Below, piece by piece: positions 52,656 through 64,000 of a stretch of 64,000 nucleotides of DNA. How positions within the stretch are numbered: position 1 is the first letter of the stretch; each line of letters starts with the position of its first letter. This stretch comes from Nematostella vectensis. Its lineage: Eukaryota; Cnidaria; Anthozoa; Actiniaria; Edwardsiidae. The position numbers and the translations under genes are program-made. The notes under the pieces are model-generated. The model saw only the letters and a list, made by a program, of their open reading frames with translations, had not been told where the DNA came from and did not search any database. The stretch spans positions 14,644,887 to 14,708,886 of the forward strand of contig NC_064034.1 of the NCBI RefSeq assembly GCF_932526225.1, given 5' to 3'.

Positions 52656-55600
52656 TTACCGTTTCTTTGAAGTCTTCTTTTTCTTTTTCTTCTCATCTTC
52701 AGAGTCATCATCAGAGTCAGTAAAACCTGAGGCAAACTCCTCAGGGTAAAGCTCTTTGTAGCCACTGTGACCCCATCTGAATAACAACATATTACAATAC
52801 AACTACACTTGTAAATCGCAAGCTCTGATTGGTGTATCAAGACACGCTTGATGTCAGCATGTGCATGCAAATTGGAATCCTCCTGGTTATGATGCTGTTT
52901 CAGTCAAAACTGTGATGCTGCCAAGTTATATTCAGGGCTTCTGGAATTATGCGCTTGTGCGGAAGCGCGTAATTTGGCTTTTTCCGCGTAATCCACAAAT
53001 TTCCGCGTAATCCGGCGTAATTTGGCTAAATTTTGAAAGACAAAACATTTAATTGCACAGCTGATGTGTTCTTTTAGGGTTGTTACCTCTATTTCTCGTG
53101 TAAAATGAGAGATATTCTTATTTCGTGCTTTTCTTCGGTACAAAATGTTGTTTGGGCGTAACAGTTGATATTCCGCGTAATTTAGCGCGTAATGATTGAT
53201 TTTCCGCGTAATTTAGCCAAGAATCCGAGTTTTTTTCCGCGTAATTCCAGAAGCCCTATTTCACTAGACTTTGTCTTTGGTCATTGTAGTGCTGTTGCAC
53301 TATATAATCAAGGAGTTTCATGGCTAATTAAGTATTTTACTCCTTTCCAAATAATAGTCTGTGTGCATTGTGAATAGTAAACGCATTGCATATTGTTTTA
53401 CCATTGTGAAAAAGTGTTTAAATTAATATTAAAAACAGTGCAAAAAAGGGCAAGTCTACTTCTTTATAAGACAAGACAAGGTACAGTTCCTACTGTAGAA
53501 TTAAATCTTACCTATCAGTACAGGAGCTTTCAAATTCAGTTAACTGCTTCATCCAGTATGTGTTCCTCTCACCAGAATCTGAAGGTTCATCACTGTGCAA
53601 CCTTCCTCTTCTACAGACGATCAAAACAAGACAAATTACACAATGATAGCATTGTCAAGGACATAACAAAACATAACAAAAAATGCATCATGTATGGGTG
53701 GGGGGAAGAGTGCTGCTGAGAAAACCTCTGGCCACCTCCTTTGACAGGATGTGGTACCCATAGCTAAGTGTCTGTTTCTGGTGAATTCTTTCTCAAAGTT
53801 CTCTCACAGAGAGTAAGATTATCCTGATTACTGACCACTGTGGCAAATCTGTTACTGTAAAATGTGCATAGTTAAGCCCTGTTTTTGGTTTGGCGAATAT
53901 CAAACAACTAGTGGGTACCCGTGAAACATTTATGTTTATAATTAATAAAAGACATTAAAGCCCTATTTGATTTGAAAAAAAAAAAAGAAATGGTTACATC
54001 ATAATTAAATAAAGTCAATTTGAAAAGTGTATCCTCCCATGTTTTGCCAAACTTGAAGCATAGCATCTTTTATCATATCGGAAATAAACCAATATAACAG
54101 GATTGCTACCGATATTCAATGTATCAAGTTTCATGATAAATTATCTTTATTTTATTCTATAAGAAATAATTTTATATGCTATGCTATAAAAAAAACTATG
54201 CCGAAAATATTTTCTCTCACTTTTCTCTGCCTTATTGGGGGTCCTGTGTTCAGAGTGTTTGGCGGGAAATTCCTGCGAGTTTGCAGTCTACATTCAAGTC
54301 AAATGCAATCAAAGTTTTTTTAGTTTGTTTGGACATTGAAAACCACAAATCCTTGCTTCATCGGCCCGGTCTTGGTTGTTTTTTGGTGGTGGGGTCCTTA
54401 CTATTTTCTGTGTAATGTGACACGAAGGTCTGTGGCTTTATGTATGATCGGCTAAGCTTGAGATTTGTTTTGTCGTACGAAGAAAACATGGACCGACAGG
54501 ATATCAGAACTGAATCTAACAACAAATAGAAGTTGAAAATGGTTTAGAATCAGTTTTTATTCTGTAGTTTAAATCTAATATTTAACTATTCAATCGATAT
54601 CATTGTGGGAGTTTTTAAAAAAACGCAAACTCGCGTTTGCGAGTGCTTTCTCTCGCTTAGAAAAATCGTTGAATTGCAGCTTCTCTTTGACTGATCATTT
54701 GAAAGTGGAAACCATTCCTGGTACCCCCTTTTAGCTAGGGATTGCCATTCGTGTGGCTCTTGAGTTTTCTAGTCCCTCCTTTTCTCCTTGAGATATGGCA
54801 AACACTTTTTCCTTCGCGTATTAGATATAACTTAAACACAAAACTGCGCCTTTAAAGGGTAAGGACCGCCCACAATCGACACCTTTTGAATTCAAATCCG
54901 AAGTAAAGATGGCCGGAGGTAATGAAACTCGAAGCTTGAAAATAAATTTCTTTGATTTGCTTATATATCGTACAATTCAGAGGCGAAAATAAAACATATT
55001 TAGAAACTTAAAGTAGACTTATACATCACATATGAAATCTAGAAGCACAAGAGGAGCTGATTCTCGCAAAAATTTGCCCAAGATTTGAGTTGAATTCGAA
55101 TTACGCGCCAATTTTTTCGGGCCATTCATGAATCGTCCTTGTCTCCGCCATGTTTACGAGCCCACACTATCTTTACAGCCGCTACACAGTATAGAACATG
55201 CATGCAATAGTCCCTCGGGATTCGGGTTGAGCTATTGAAGAATTTTAGGACGTTATTCATTGATTTTCTGAAACAACTGACAAATACGGAATGCGCTACA
55301 CGAGAGGCGAGTTTTCGAGTTACAATGTCTCTATGACAATCTTTAGCCGTTAACAGCAAAAATAGCAATGGAAACGAGAAATTAAGTCCTAGAGTATAGC
55401 AATTTTGCTGAAGATTTTAAAATTATTTCGCTTTTAAATCGTCTGTTTACAACTTAGAATCTTCAACGTGACTTGCGCAACGGTAGTATATTTATCAATC
55501 GCGGCTTGTACCGTGCGATTCGCTCATCCTTTTATTAACTGGTTAGAACAAGTTTTTTACAAAAGCTTTGTTAGTTATATTACAGGTTTACTTTCAAAGG

Positions 55601-56316
55601 AGGGATTCTGCAGGGGTAGCTTATAGGCTAAAATGTAGATATTTTAGCTGCCAAGTGTGAGATTGCGAGACTGAGATTGCGTAATAGCGTGTGTAATCGT
55701 AATTCAACATATACCGGTGTTTATTGTCATTCTATGCGGTATGTGAAACCCTTTAATTTGAATATTCCTAGTAGAGTTTATTCTATGAATTGTTGTAATT
55801 TGAAATAATTTAAGCAGGATAGAGTTAAAATTATTCCTCTCTACTCGCATTGTTATACAAAGCGCTACGGGAGCTGTTGTCATTTCGGAGGCTGAATGAC
55901 AACTGAAGGTGACAAACGCCTGGCACAGGCCCTTTTATAGCGCGGTTTCGTGTTTAAGAAGATTGCACTTACCTTTTGCTAGTTGCTGCTAATGATGCAA
56001 GACAATCACTCTTTTGTGTGTTCTGTGCTTGTCGAAGACGCCACATATCTTGTTCTTCTCTGATCTTTTGTAGAGTAAAAAAAATGAACGTAAAGTAGGG
56101 TTTAAGCTTTGTGTATAAGTTAAATAAGAATGGTATCTTTAAGAGAATTCCGTTGTAGCTTTGCGTTATCTCTGATTTAGGAGTACAAAAACGCAAAAAG
56201 ATATCTAATGCTGATTCTCTTACGTCTGTCTAGGATCTTACCTTATTATGAGCATCGGTACTGCGGATGTAATTGTGAAGAACTTTCTTGTCGATAAATT
56301 TGCGTGCGACCGCCAT
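52656..56316 (-). CDS. NKAPD1: NKAPD1-like nuclear protein, four exons, complete
   Basis: Exons: 56316-56242 (MAVARKFIDKKVLHNYIRST, DAHNK), 56064-55973 (IREEQDMWRLRQAQ), 53610-53512 (NTYWMKQLTEFESS) and 52776-52656 (RWGHSGYKELYPEEF, then an acidic DSDDDSEDE and a lysine tail KKKKKKTSKKR). Junctions are GT-AG and the phases fit, giving 128 residues. The order TDAHNK, EEQDMW, WGHSGYKELYPEEF is that of vertebrate NKAPD1 (C11orf57), from memory of the family. The vertebrate protein is about twice as long, with a far longer lysine/serine tail, so this version is short. The function of the family is not well known; the basic tail suggests a nuclear, possibly RNA-related role. The start is supported by its position in front of the conserved block. 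Intron 2 is large (2.4 kb) and intron 3 holds a short transposon. Confidence 0.85.
52934..53257. mobile_element. Short transposon in NKAPD1-like intron 3
   Basis: Terminal inverted repeats AGGGCTTCTGGAATTA and TAATTCCAGAAGCCCT enclose several copies of TTCCGCGTAAT in both orientations. 324 bp, non-coding; the frame 53143-52904 is a by-product. Confidence 0.75.
53615..55970 (-). other. Large intron of the NKAPD1-like gene
   Basis: No supported gene inside. The frame 54176-54415 has weak similarity in style to the tail of LINE proteins (VWREIPASLQSTFKSNAIKV) but is too short to call. Confidence 0.5.
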
Positions 56317-57713
56317 CTTGGATTTTAGAGCACAGGGAGCCCAAGCTAAAAGTTTGTGGTTTTGATGATTTTCAGGTAAGTCACAATAAAAAAACACACT
56401 AGACAGTAGGCAAAGATAGCCGATTTTTACGATACTTCACAGAGGTAATAAAAATGATCACTTCTAACAGTATGAGTCTCGTGTGGTTTTATTGTGAATT
56501 TCTTACAAATCCTATAAACCCAAACTGTAAACTTGGGCTCCCTGTTGCCTACACTACAACAATTCAATAATCATTGTTTATCTTTATCTAGGGTAACATC
56601 ATAACCGAATTTACAGTTTTCTATCATATGGCCCTCGCAAGCATTGAAAGCACTGTCACTGGGGGTGGTCACTGCCAGAGGGTTTATTGCGTCCCCAGTG
56701 GTTCTTTTACGTCCCTTCAGTTCGCTTCCCGCCAATTTTTACCGACCTAAATTTAGGTTGGTGACGTGTCTCATAAACATCCAATCGAAGTGCGAGAAAG
56801 ATGCCGACACCACAGTAAACGTCATGGTCGCTATAGCCCCAGTGTCAGTCCCTTTTGTCGTTCCTATAAAGTATATACAGGAAAGCGATAGTTTTATTTT
56901 TCCTCTCCGACTTTTGAAAAATAAAATCGCCTGATTGGTTGCTTTCAGAAATCTTGTTTCTATCAAAGTCGGATTAACATAAATAGTGTAAAGACGACAA
57001 AATTTTCAATATTTCCTGGTGACTGGACAGAAAAGATGGAGACTGGAAATATTTTGAAGCAAAAACGTCTCTAAGTTTCGTTTCATGCGCGCGCTAAAGG
57101 ATAGCGTCATTTTAAACGAGCGCGCGCAACTAGCGCACACAATCGTTTAAGGTTGCCATCAACCGGCTTTGCGACTACGCGACAAGCCCGCATGTAAGCA
57201 TGGGTAAAAAACACTGAAGCGCTTAACTGCATATATTAGCCACTGCATAACTTCAGACTTAGACTAGGTAGCGGTGGCTAAGATATGCAACTAGGCGCTT
57301 CAGTTGTTTTTACCCATGCTTACATGCGGGCTTGTCGCGCAGTCTCAAAGCCGGTTGATGGCAACCTTTTGTCAAACGACTGTATATTATTTTTCGAGGC
57401 GAAAATATGCAAATTAAAATCGAAATCGTGCAAACGGAACAAGTCGTCCTCCCCGTGCGCCTGATTTCTTTTTTTTTTAACTGATTTTGTAGAAAAATAC
57501 CCGCGCACTCCTATCATGGCCAATCCGAGAGGGCGACTTGGGGCAAGTCTAGGAGCTCGCAAACTGATTACGGGATTTTCTTTGGGAGTCCTGTGGTATA
57601 ACGGATTACCTGTGGTATCAAAGTTCTTTGAAGTGAACAACAGAAGTGCTTCAAAGGCATGTGACTTCGAAAGCGATTAAAAAAAAAAAAAAACGAAATA
57701 TGATCTGTTAGGC
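56317..57713. promoter_or_regulatory. Divergent intergenic region between the NKAPD1-like and PLD3/4-like genes
   Basis: The two genes start 1.4 kb apart and point away from each other. The region holds a foldback element (57151-57366). The frames at 56644-56966 on both strands lack motifs. No clear TATA box was seen. Confidence 0.5.
57151..57366. mobile_element. 216-bp foldback element
   Basis: Inverted repeats of about 95 bases start with GGTTGCCATCAACCGGCTTT and end with the inverse; inner parts include AAGCCCGCATGTAAGCATGG and its inverse. Arms differ by a few bases. Non-coding. It lies in the upstream region of the PLD3/4-like gene. Confidence 0.8.
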
Positions 57714-60700
57714 ATGACAGAACCAGCGTATACCAGCAGAGGACGAAACGAGAAGTATTTGGGAAGATACACCATCATGGCAGCTCCGGAAGTTGTGAGC
57801 TCTCCACAAGAAAGTCTAAAAAGAACGCACGGGAGAAGAAGACGAATATTTATCGTATCTTTTGTGTGTTTCCTTGCGATTATTATTGTGGCTGTTGTTG
57901 TTCTGCATTTCTATTACAACAGTGGCGTGACAAAGAGTTCGCAAAGCGGTCCTTGCAAGGGTGCGTGCGTTTTAGAAGTTGTCGAAAGCATCCCCCAAGG
58001 ACTCACATACCCTTCGAGTGAAGTCGTTCATCCTTCGATATACAGTGGCTGGCTCAAGCTCATAAGGTCCGCTAAACAGTCTCTAGACATTGCTGCTGAT
58101 TACTGGACACTTAGAGGGGTGGATACCGGCACTGATGATCCCACCTCAAAGTGGGGGGAGACAATTTTTCAAGAACTCATTGCTCTTGGAAAAAGTGGTG
58201 AGTTTTGGGTTTTTGGTAGCCAGTGAATAAGAAATATAATTAAGGCCTTTCTTCACTAGGGAAGGAAACAGATGTAGAATGAAGTGAAGACAATGTGACA
58301 AAACGCTTGATCCATCTGTCACCATTAAAGAAAGTCCTCAGTAATCAATAAGCGATTTTAATGACAAGGGGCCTGTGGTGCGGCGATAATAAAACCCGTC
58401 AGCTAGGAACACTTAAAGGCCTGTAGCCAGGGGGGGTGGGGGTTCGGAAGAACCTCCCACTCGACGATTCCCCTCGCTCAAAATCCTGGCTACGGGCCTG
58501 ACTTAGCATGTGAAAATCAGTGCTAACGGGATGCAAGCAGAGGAAAAATGAATGGGACCGCCCTAGGAATCCTTTTCTTACTTTTCGCTTGCATCTCCTT
58601 TGTGTTGATTTACACATTTGGAGTTATCATTTTTCATCACCACTTCCTTCTCAGCCTCTGCTCCCTCCCCTAGTGAAAAGAGGCTTCAAAAGAATCATAG
58701 CTGTCAACTCTCCCTAATTAGGCAGGAGTCTCAAGATTTTGAACATTTTCTCAAGCCTGATTTTCTTGAAAATATCCATACATTTGCTGTATTCTCCCGC
58801 ATTAGCTATCTTGGTTTTTCACTGTATTATACATTCACTGTATTTTCTAAAGATTTTTCCTAAAGTGAGGTTGACAGCTAGCAGAATTTACCAAATAATG
58901 GTAATCATGTTGATCAGTATGCTACCCCTTTTTTAAGCCACTTACATGGAAAACCTCCAGCTTATTTATATTTCCTTCAATCCAAATTTTAGGTGTAAAA
59001 ATTAGGATTGTGCAATCAAAGGCACCCCCATCGCAAAACAATGATACCAAGATACTTTCTAAGCTGGGTGTGGCTGAAGTACGCAATCTTGATATGAAAC
59101 GACTTATCGACAGTGGTATACTGCATACTAAGATGTGGCTAGTAGATAAGAAGCATTACTATCTTGGTAGTGCCAATCAGGACTGGAGATCTTTGACTCA
59201 GGTCAGTGTATCATTCTGTGGACATTTTTAAAAGCAATTTATAGGAAGAAATGAAGAATTAAACTGGCATGTATCAATAAGGTAAACTTTGTGCTTATTG
59301 ACACTGTAAACAATTGTCCACACTTTTGACCACAGGCATACCCATTACTTTTTAGATGTCTAAAAATGTTTTTCATTTTTTTCCAAAAGACATCATTCCG
59401 AAAACATACCTATGTACCTCTGTGTGTTTACACAAATTGCACGGCTATTGTAGATAATTTTATTCCGTATTCACAGGATTTCTTTCAATGTTCACTTCTT
59501 GAGTATCTTATTTGGTGCATGATTTTCCAATTTTTCACACTTCAAATGAGTGTGGCACAAAGCTTTTAAATTTTATGGAGCAACCTCACTCACTAGAACG
59601 AATCGAGGAGGTTAGTGGAATACCAAACCACTGTTGCAAAAGGAATTCAACCAAAACTAAAATTCTGGACTTTCCAGCAAGTCATTACTTTTACCTGCTT
59701 TGCATTTATTTTTTCCCCACTGCATTTGTGTTGCATACACACAAATTTCTATTTGGTGCTTGCAGGATTACCTTCCAGGAGCACAGTGTTTGTTCCTTCC
59801 AGTTAGCAAAGAATGTCTGTAAGCAAATAGATGTTTTTTGTACATAACAGCGACTCTACTTAAACATTCAAAAGCAAATGCAATGAAAGTGTTGAAATCG
59901 CAATAGCCATTTACGAAGCAGGGTTGGATCCAGGGTTTCTAAATGAGTGGTGGATAATGGCCGGATAGATGGCTTATAACTGACCTGACCAGTGGTTCTT
60001 GGTAAATCACAATACTTTACACTGAATTGGATTTGTTGTGTCAGCAAAGTCAAGCAGGTGAAGGCATATGGACAGTACCTCCTGTCCCTCCTTCCCTTAT
60101 TTTCTACAGAAAATAACAAAATCCAATCCACCTCCCCTGTATCCGCCCTTGGAAAGGGATATTTTTCGAGGTGTATTTTTTGAAGAACTACTATGTGAGT
60201 AATTTATGCATATACACATGTGTCTGTTGGTTACAACTTGTTTTTTTTTTATTATTTTTTTAGGTGAAAGAGCTGGGCTTGATGACTTACAACTGTTCTT
60301 GCCTTGGTGAAGATATCTCAAAGATCTTTGAGGCTTACTGGATGTTAGCTGTGCCAGACTCTAAAATCCCTTCACCTTGGCCTTCTAGATATAACACCAG
60401 TAACAACAAAGGTTTGTGTGCTTATATGGTGAGCAATGAGTCCCCTTCATTAAAGGGACACTGCATCCATAATTTCGGCATGTATCTTAACAAATGTATC
60501 ACTGACAGAAGGGAAAGTTTTCAATAAGTATTTTCCATGAAGGTCCTCCCACTTTCCCACCCCTCAGTGTTTATTTGGGAAATTTAAGAGCAGATGTGAA
60601 GCACTTCACTGCTTTTAAATTATCCCAAACAAATGCCCTTGGTTTTTATAGCAAAACAGAAGGTATAGTAATAACTGGTTTAAGTGAGAATGTTGCTTTT

Positions 60701-62039
60701 AGTTACACCTGCTTCAATAACAATCAATGGAACCATTGATTCCGGCATCTATTTGGCGTCATCCCCACCTGAGCTGTGCCCTTCTGGCAGAACTGTTGAC
60801 ATAGATGCCATCCTGGATGTTATTGCTAAGGCTAAAAAGTTCATCTACATTGAAGTCATGGACTACTTCCCTACTACCTTATACACTAAGACCAAGAAGT
60901 GAGTATTTCAACCAGTTTAGTATTTGTACTTTACAATAATTTAGCTTTCTTGTGTTAGTTGTGTAATTTTTGCTTTTATTTGTGTGGCATGTTTTTTGTG
61001 TTAGTTGTGTAATTTTTGCTTTTATTTGTGTGACATGTTTCATGGAAGCAAAATGATTGGAAGAGTGGATTACTTTATAGAAAATGTTCCATATTCCAGA
61101 GGTTGTATATAAGAGGAATCAGGGGGCACATTCCACCATCGTATAAATTTTGTCATTTTCATACATTTAAAATAATTTTAAAAAAAATCTAAATACCAAA
61201 CACTGTCATTAACTTCTTCTCTCCCGAATTCTTATTTAGTTATCTTTTTATTCACCCAATCTGTGCTTGTAACAGAATGATTTCAGCGCCAGCCAAATGA
61301 AAGTCATGAGAATTCAAGCAGAAGGCGCATCACATTTATGTTTTTATTTTGTAGGGGGGCTCTGGCCAGAAAATTTAAGGATTCCAGACTTTTAAGGCCC
61401 TCCCTAAACCGTGTATTAATTGGAGACTAACTCTACTTTTTAAATCACATGCTGCCCAAGGCTACTTTCAGTACTGTATATGGAAAATCTGTTTTTATAA
61501 AAAAATCTTTATCGTAAAAAAACAACATAGCTTAAAATATCGTGCTTGAGTCTTTCTTTATTTTTTCAGGATAGACTGATCATATAGTGTCTGCTCTTTG
61601 TTCCCATTAATGCTTGTATTACTAAAATCAGGAGTCACCCTAGATAAGCTTTCTGTTATTGCTTGTAAATATTGTTTAAATAAACAAATATAGTGAGTTT
61701 GAAGTTGTCTTTTTCGTGTTTTTATGTTAAAACTAACAGAGGGTGTATGTAAAACGAACATTCAGCCTTTGTATCATAGGGTACCCCATATTAATAAAAA
61801 AACACAACTTCGCCACAAAAGTAAGTCGAATGATGTAGGTGTAGACATTGGTTTACTTGTTTTTGTGCAGGTATTGGTCTGTTATCGATGATGCACTGCG
61901 CCAGGCCGCATTTGACCGCAAAGTGAATGTGCGTCTTCTGGCTGGTTTATGGAATCACACTCGCCCTGATGCTAGAAATTTCCTCCGATCTTTGGCAGCC
62001 ATCAATGGGACTGACCATGGCAAGGTCAGCGTGCAAACG
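57714..62039 (+). CDS. Phospholipase D3/4-like membrane protein, first five exons
   Basis: Exons: 57714-58197, 58993-59201, 60264-60411, 60703-60898 and 61871-62039. All are GT-AG with matching phases. The protein is type II: a basic cytosolic head, one membrane helix (about residues 45-67, IFIVSFVCFLAIIIVAVVVL), then the lumenal phospholipase-D fold (IYSGWLKLIRSAKQSLDIAA, DYWTLRG). Exon 2 holds the first HKD motif, HTKMWLVD, followed by LGSANQDWRSLTQ. Exons 3 and 4 give MTYNCSCLGEDISKIFEAYW and the mid region KFIYIEVMDYFP. Exon 5 gives NVRLLAGLWNHTRPDARNFL. The second HKD motif is not in the window, so the gene continues to the right, or has been cut by the retroelement at 62.9 kb. PLD3/4 proteins are lysosomal/ER 5' exonucleases and transphosphatidylases; that role is inferred from family. 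Confidence 0.9.
58417..58501 (+). mobile_element. Very short hAT-like element in PLD3/4-like intron 1
   Basis: 85 bp with ends AGGCCTGTAGCCAGG and CCTGGCTACGGGCCTG as inverted repeats. Non-coding. Confidence 0.6.
59919..60150 (+). mobile_element. hAT-like short transposon, family 1, copy 3
   Basis: Diverged copy of 35358-35618 in intron 2 of the PLD3/4-like gene. Recognised by the shared block GATGGCTTATAACTGA and CAGTGGTTCTTGGTAAATCA. The ends are degraded. Confidence 0.7.
60941..61040 (+). repeat. Two tandem units of about 44 bp in PLD3/4-like intron 4
   Basis: Unit: TTAGTTGTGTAATTTTTGCT followed by TTTATTTGTGTGGCATG. Non-coding. Confidence 0.8.
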
Positions 62040-62850
62040 GTACGTTTAACGAAAGAATCATTCTAAAACAAAAATCCCCTTTCGAATTCCGCTAAAATCA
62101 CTCATTGCCAATGCAGTCTGGCTTGCTTGACCAAGAAACCATGTAGAAATTTTAGTGAAGTTATATCCATAATACCATACTCACCTCGGATTCTTTTGTT
62201 TTTGAGGGACGATTACTAGCCAAATTCCCTCGAAAACACAAGATGGATCTAAATTTCCCTCATGCATTAATAATAAGGGAAATTTAGAAAAAGAGAAAGT
62301 AATCTTTTGTCTTCTAAATTTCCCTTTACATCAGTGCATGAGAGAAATATAGAACCAAGATGCTTATCTTCTAGTTTCCATCAGGGAGACAAATAGAAGG
62401 CAGGTTTCTGATAAGCGCAGGAATAGACCCTGCGCCAAGAGACCAGAGTATTTAATCTCGTGATACCCAGGATGATTTGTATTGCTGTACGCATGCGTGC
62501 TAATGAAACAAAGAACTAAGCTGTAGAGCAACTATGTAAATCAACTATGCTTGATTTGAGACTTGTTCGTGAAAATGTGGTGGTGAAAGTTATGGTATTG
62601 GAGGTTGTTATTTCATATATTACAATCACACCATTTGGATATTGCCAAGGGGTATTCGAAGAGAATACTGATACTTTCCTCGCCACACTTTCATGAATTG
62701 GTTGAATTAGGTAGGAATAGTGTATTTCTTATCTGACTAATCGATAAATGTAGTAACTCAGTTTTAAATGAGGCTAAATGCTCGCATTTAGGCAAGGTTA
62801 GACTCACAACACAGGGCAGCGTCTCAGATATCTAGAGGTTATGCGTACGT
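62040..62850. other. Intron or intergenic sequence, no gene
   Basis: Contains a short low-complexity zone near 62220-62350, where AAATTTCCCT recurs in both orientations. Nothing else supported. Confidence 0.5.
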
Positions 62851-64000
62851 GACCTGCGCCGGCGCGCGTGGTGCAGCGGTATGCTTTCGAAGGGTAGTTT
62901 TGCACCGAGCGGCAAATCCTCTCTGATCAAACGTCGTTTCGTGCTAAGACGTAGGAAGCGATTTAGCTATTTTTTCGTCACATTTCTGGTTTTTCTTCGG
63001 GGGTATGGCGGACAGGCCTTCGAGCGAGTTCATGGAAGCTATCCGGGAGGTGATGAGGGAGGAGATTAGCTCTTTTTTCCAATTTCCGGCGGCGAGCAGT
63101 GAAAAACCAATAACATCGAGTCCACGACGAGACGAAAACGGGGTCGGCGGGGATTTTCGGCGTCAGGTACCAGGGCGACTCCCGTAACGCCAGGTATGTT
63201 GCCAGATACCGTCAACACTTTCTCTATCGCGTCGGCGCCGTCCGGTGTGGCGGGTTTGAGGGCTGCTCTCCCGTTATCGGTCGCCTAGGGCAGCGTTGAC
63301 TTGACGGCCATGATGATGCATTCTCCGGCGGTCGGCGAGCCATTTATTGTGGCATCTGGTTCTCGCCAGTCCCTGCAAAACTGGTATCATCAATTGTGGG
63401 CGGGCGGTTCGTGGAGCTTAGCGAGCTTTTGACTTCAAACCTGCGAGAGGTAAACTCGGAGCCGCAGCTCTTTATGAACGGCAATCTTGTACTTACGACG
63501 GCAAATAAGAGACCTCGGCGGGTCATCGAGGATATTGGGGCGTGGTGTGAGGCGTTTTCGATCTATGCGCTGATCCTTTGCTCTCAGTTCCCTCAGAGGA
63601 ATAGGGATTTACTGCTGTACAAGTTAGGGATTTTGCGCACTTATCGCCAGTTCGCCGGTCGCGTATGGCTGAATTACGATAGAGCGTTTCGCGAGCACGC
63701 GGCCGCGGCCATGCTGACCGATTGGTGCCAACTTCACCCGCAGATATTTAACGTTTGCGCAGCGGGAGCGTTAGCCCGCCCGGAAGCCGGTAGGGATCGC
63801 CCTACAAGTTCGGAGGCATGTCGCTCGTGGAATTTCGCCAGGTGTTACTTCCCGGGGTGCCGCTACACCCACCAGTGCGCTTACTGCGACGCACCACAGC
63901 GCTTGCCGGTATCCTACGACATCATGTTAGTGATCTTTCGTTCCTTAGACCTGGCTCTCCTTGATCATGCCATGTTCTGGGCGGCGTGTAATCTGGCTTA
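62850..64000 (+). mobile_element. DIRS-like retroelement, gag-type region joined to a tyrosine-recombinase start
   Basis: GC-rich, unlike its surroundings. A frame at 63005-63187 (MADRPSSEFMEAIREVMREE) is the probable N-terminus of a gag-like protein. After two frame changes, a frame without stops runs from about 63375 to the window end. It has FVELSELLTSNLRE, DIGAWCEAFSIYALILCSQF, YKLGILRTYRQFAGRVWLNY, FREHAAAAMLTDW, and a zinc-finger-like CRSWNFARCYFPGCRYTHQC with CAYC. Directly after it comes text like the N-terminal core of DIRS tyrosine recombinases (SLDLALLDHAMFWAACNLA). Reverse transcriptase and RNase H should lie between the two and are absent. The right end is beyond the window. The element lies in the same direction as the PLD3/4-like gene. 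Confidence 0.65.

Noticed and set aside
53393..53719. Plus-strand frame over NKAPD1-like exon 3
   Set aside because: The minus strand carries the real exon with matching splice phases.
54176..54415. LINE tail in the NKAPD1-like intron
   Set aside because: Only a few residues resemble a LINE C-terminus and no reverse transcriptase is upstream.
56644..56966. Frames on both strands between the two divergent genes
   Set aside because: Overlapping, short, no domain or splice support.

Overview
The window looks like a piece of an animal nuclear genome, most likely a cnidarian (sea anemone, coral or relative). This is inferred from four things: AT-rich DNA with short GT-AG introns, recognisable metazoan genes (an NKAPD1-like nuclear protein, a phospholipase D3/4-like membrane protein), remnants of families I associate with cnidarians (DUF229, PC-esterase, LicD, SGNH-like), and a very high load of DNA transposons and foldback elements. 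No bacterial features, rRNA, tRNA or CRISPR array were seen.

Layout. 1-2.4 kb: the arm of a 1.65 kb inverted repeat whose partner lies at 34.0-35.7 kb, with nested short transposons. 2.5-9.9 kb: transposon and gene relics, mainly a P-element-like transposase on the minus strand split by a CR1/L2-type LINE, then a partly duplicated DUF229 relic. 9.9-22.2 kb: several copies of a 2.6 kb non-autonomous transposon, two copies of an OB-fold-like gene, and PC-esterase and LicD relics. 22.5-26.5 kb: an SGNH-like relic, a Ulp1/C48-type protease with an in-frame 18-bp minisatellite, and a one-exon kinase with a TGA just before its DWG motif. 27.6-32.6 kb: a 12-exon minus-strand gene of unknown function, splice sites intact but three coding lesions. 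33-38.8 kb: repeats.

38.8-46 kb is the most unusual region. It is a GC-richer island of about 7 kb encoding a retrovirus-type integrase, an A32/FtsK-like packaging ATPase, a broken gene that is probably a double-jelly-roll capsid protein, and five or six further proteins, several with membrane segments. There is no DNA polymerase B and no recognisable protease. I read it as an endogenous, partly decayed Polinton-like (adintovirus/virophage-related) element. Its genes share a promoter-like motif, and four separate places carry the same short coding motif.

46-64 kb: simple repeats, an internally deleted Mutator-like transposase, a small two-exon gene, a minisatellite, a complete four-exon NKAPD1-like gene (minus), the first five exons of a PLD3/4-like gene (plus), and, in that gene's last visible intron, a DIRS-like element whose gag-type zinc region runs directly into what looks like the start of a tyrosine recombinase.

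The two best host genes, NKAPD1-like and PLD3/4-like, are divergent and share a 1.4 kb intergenic region. Most of the rest is mobile DNA in different stages of decay.
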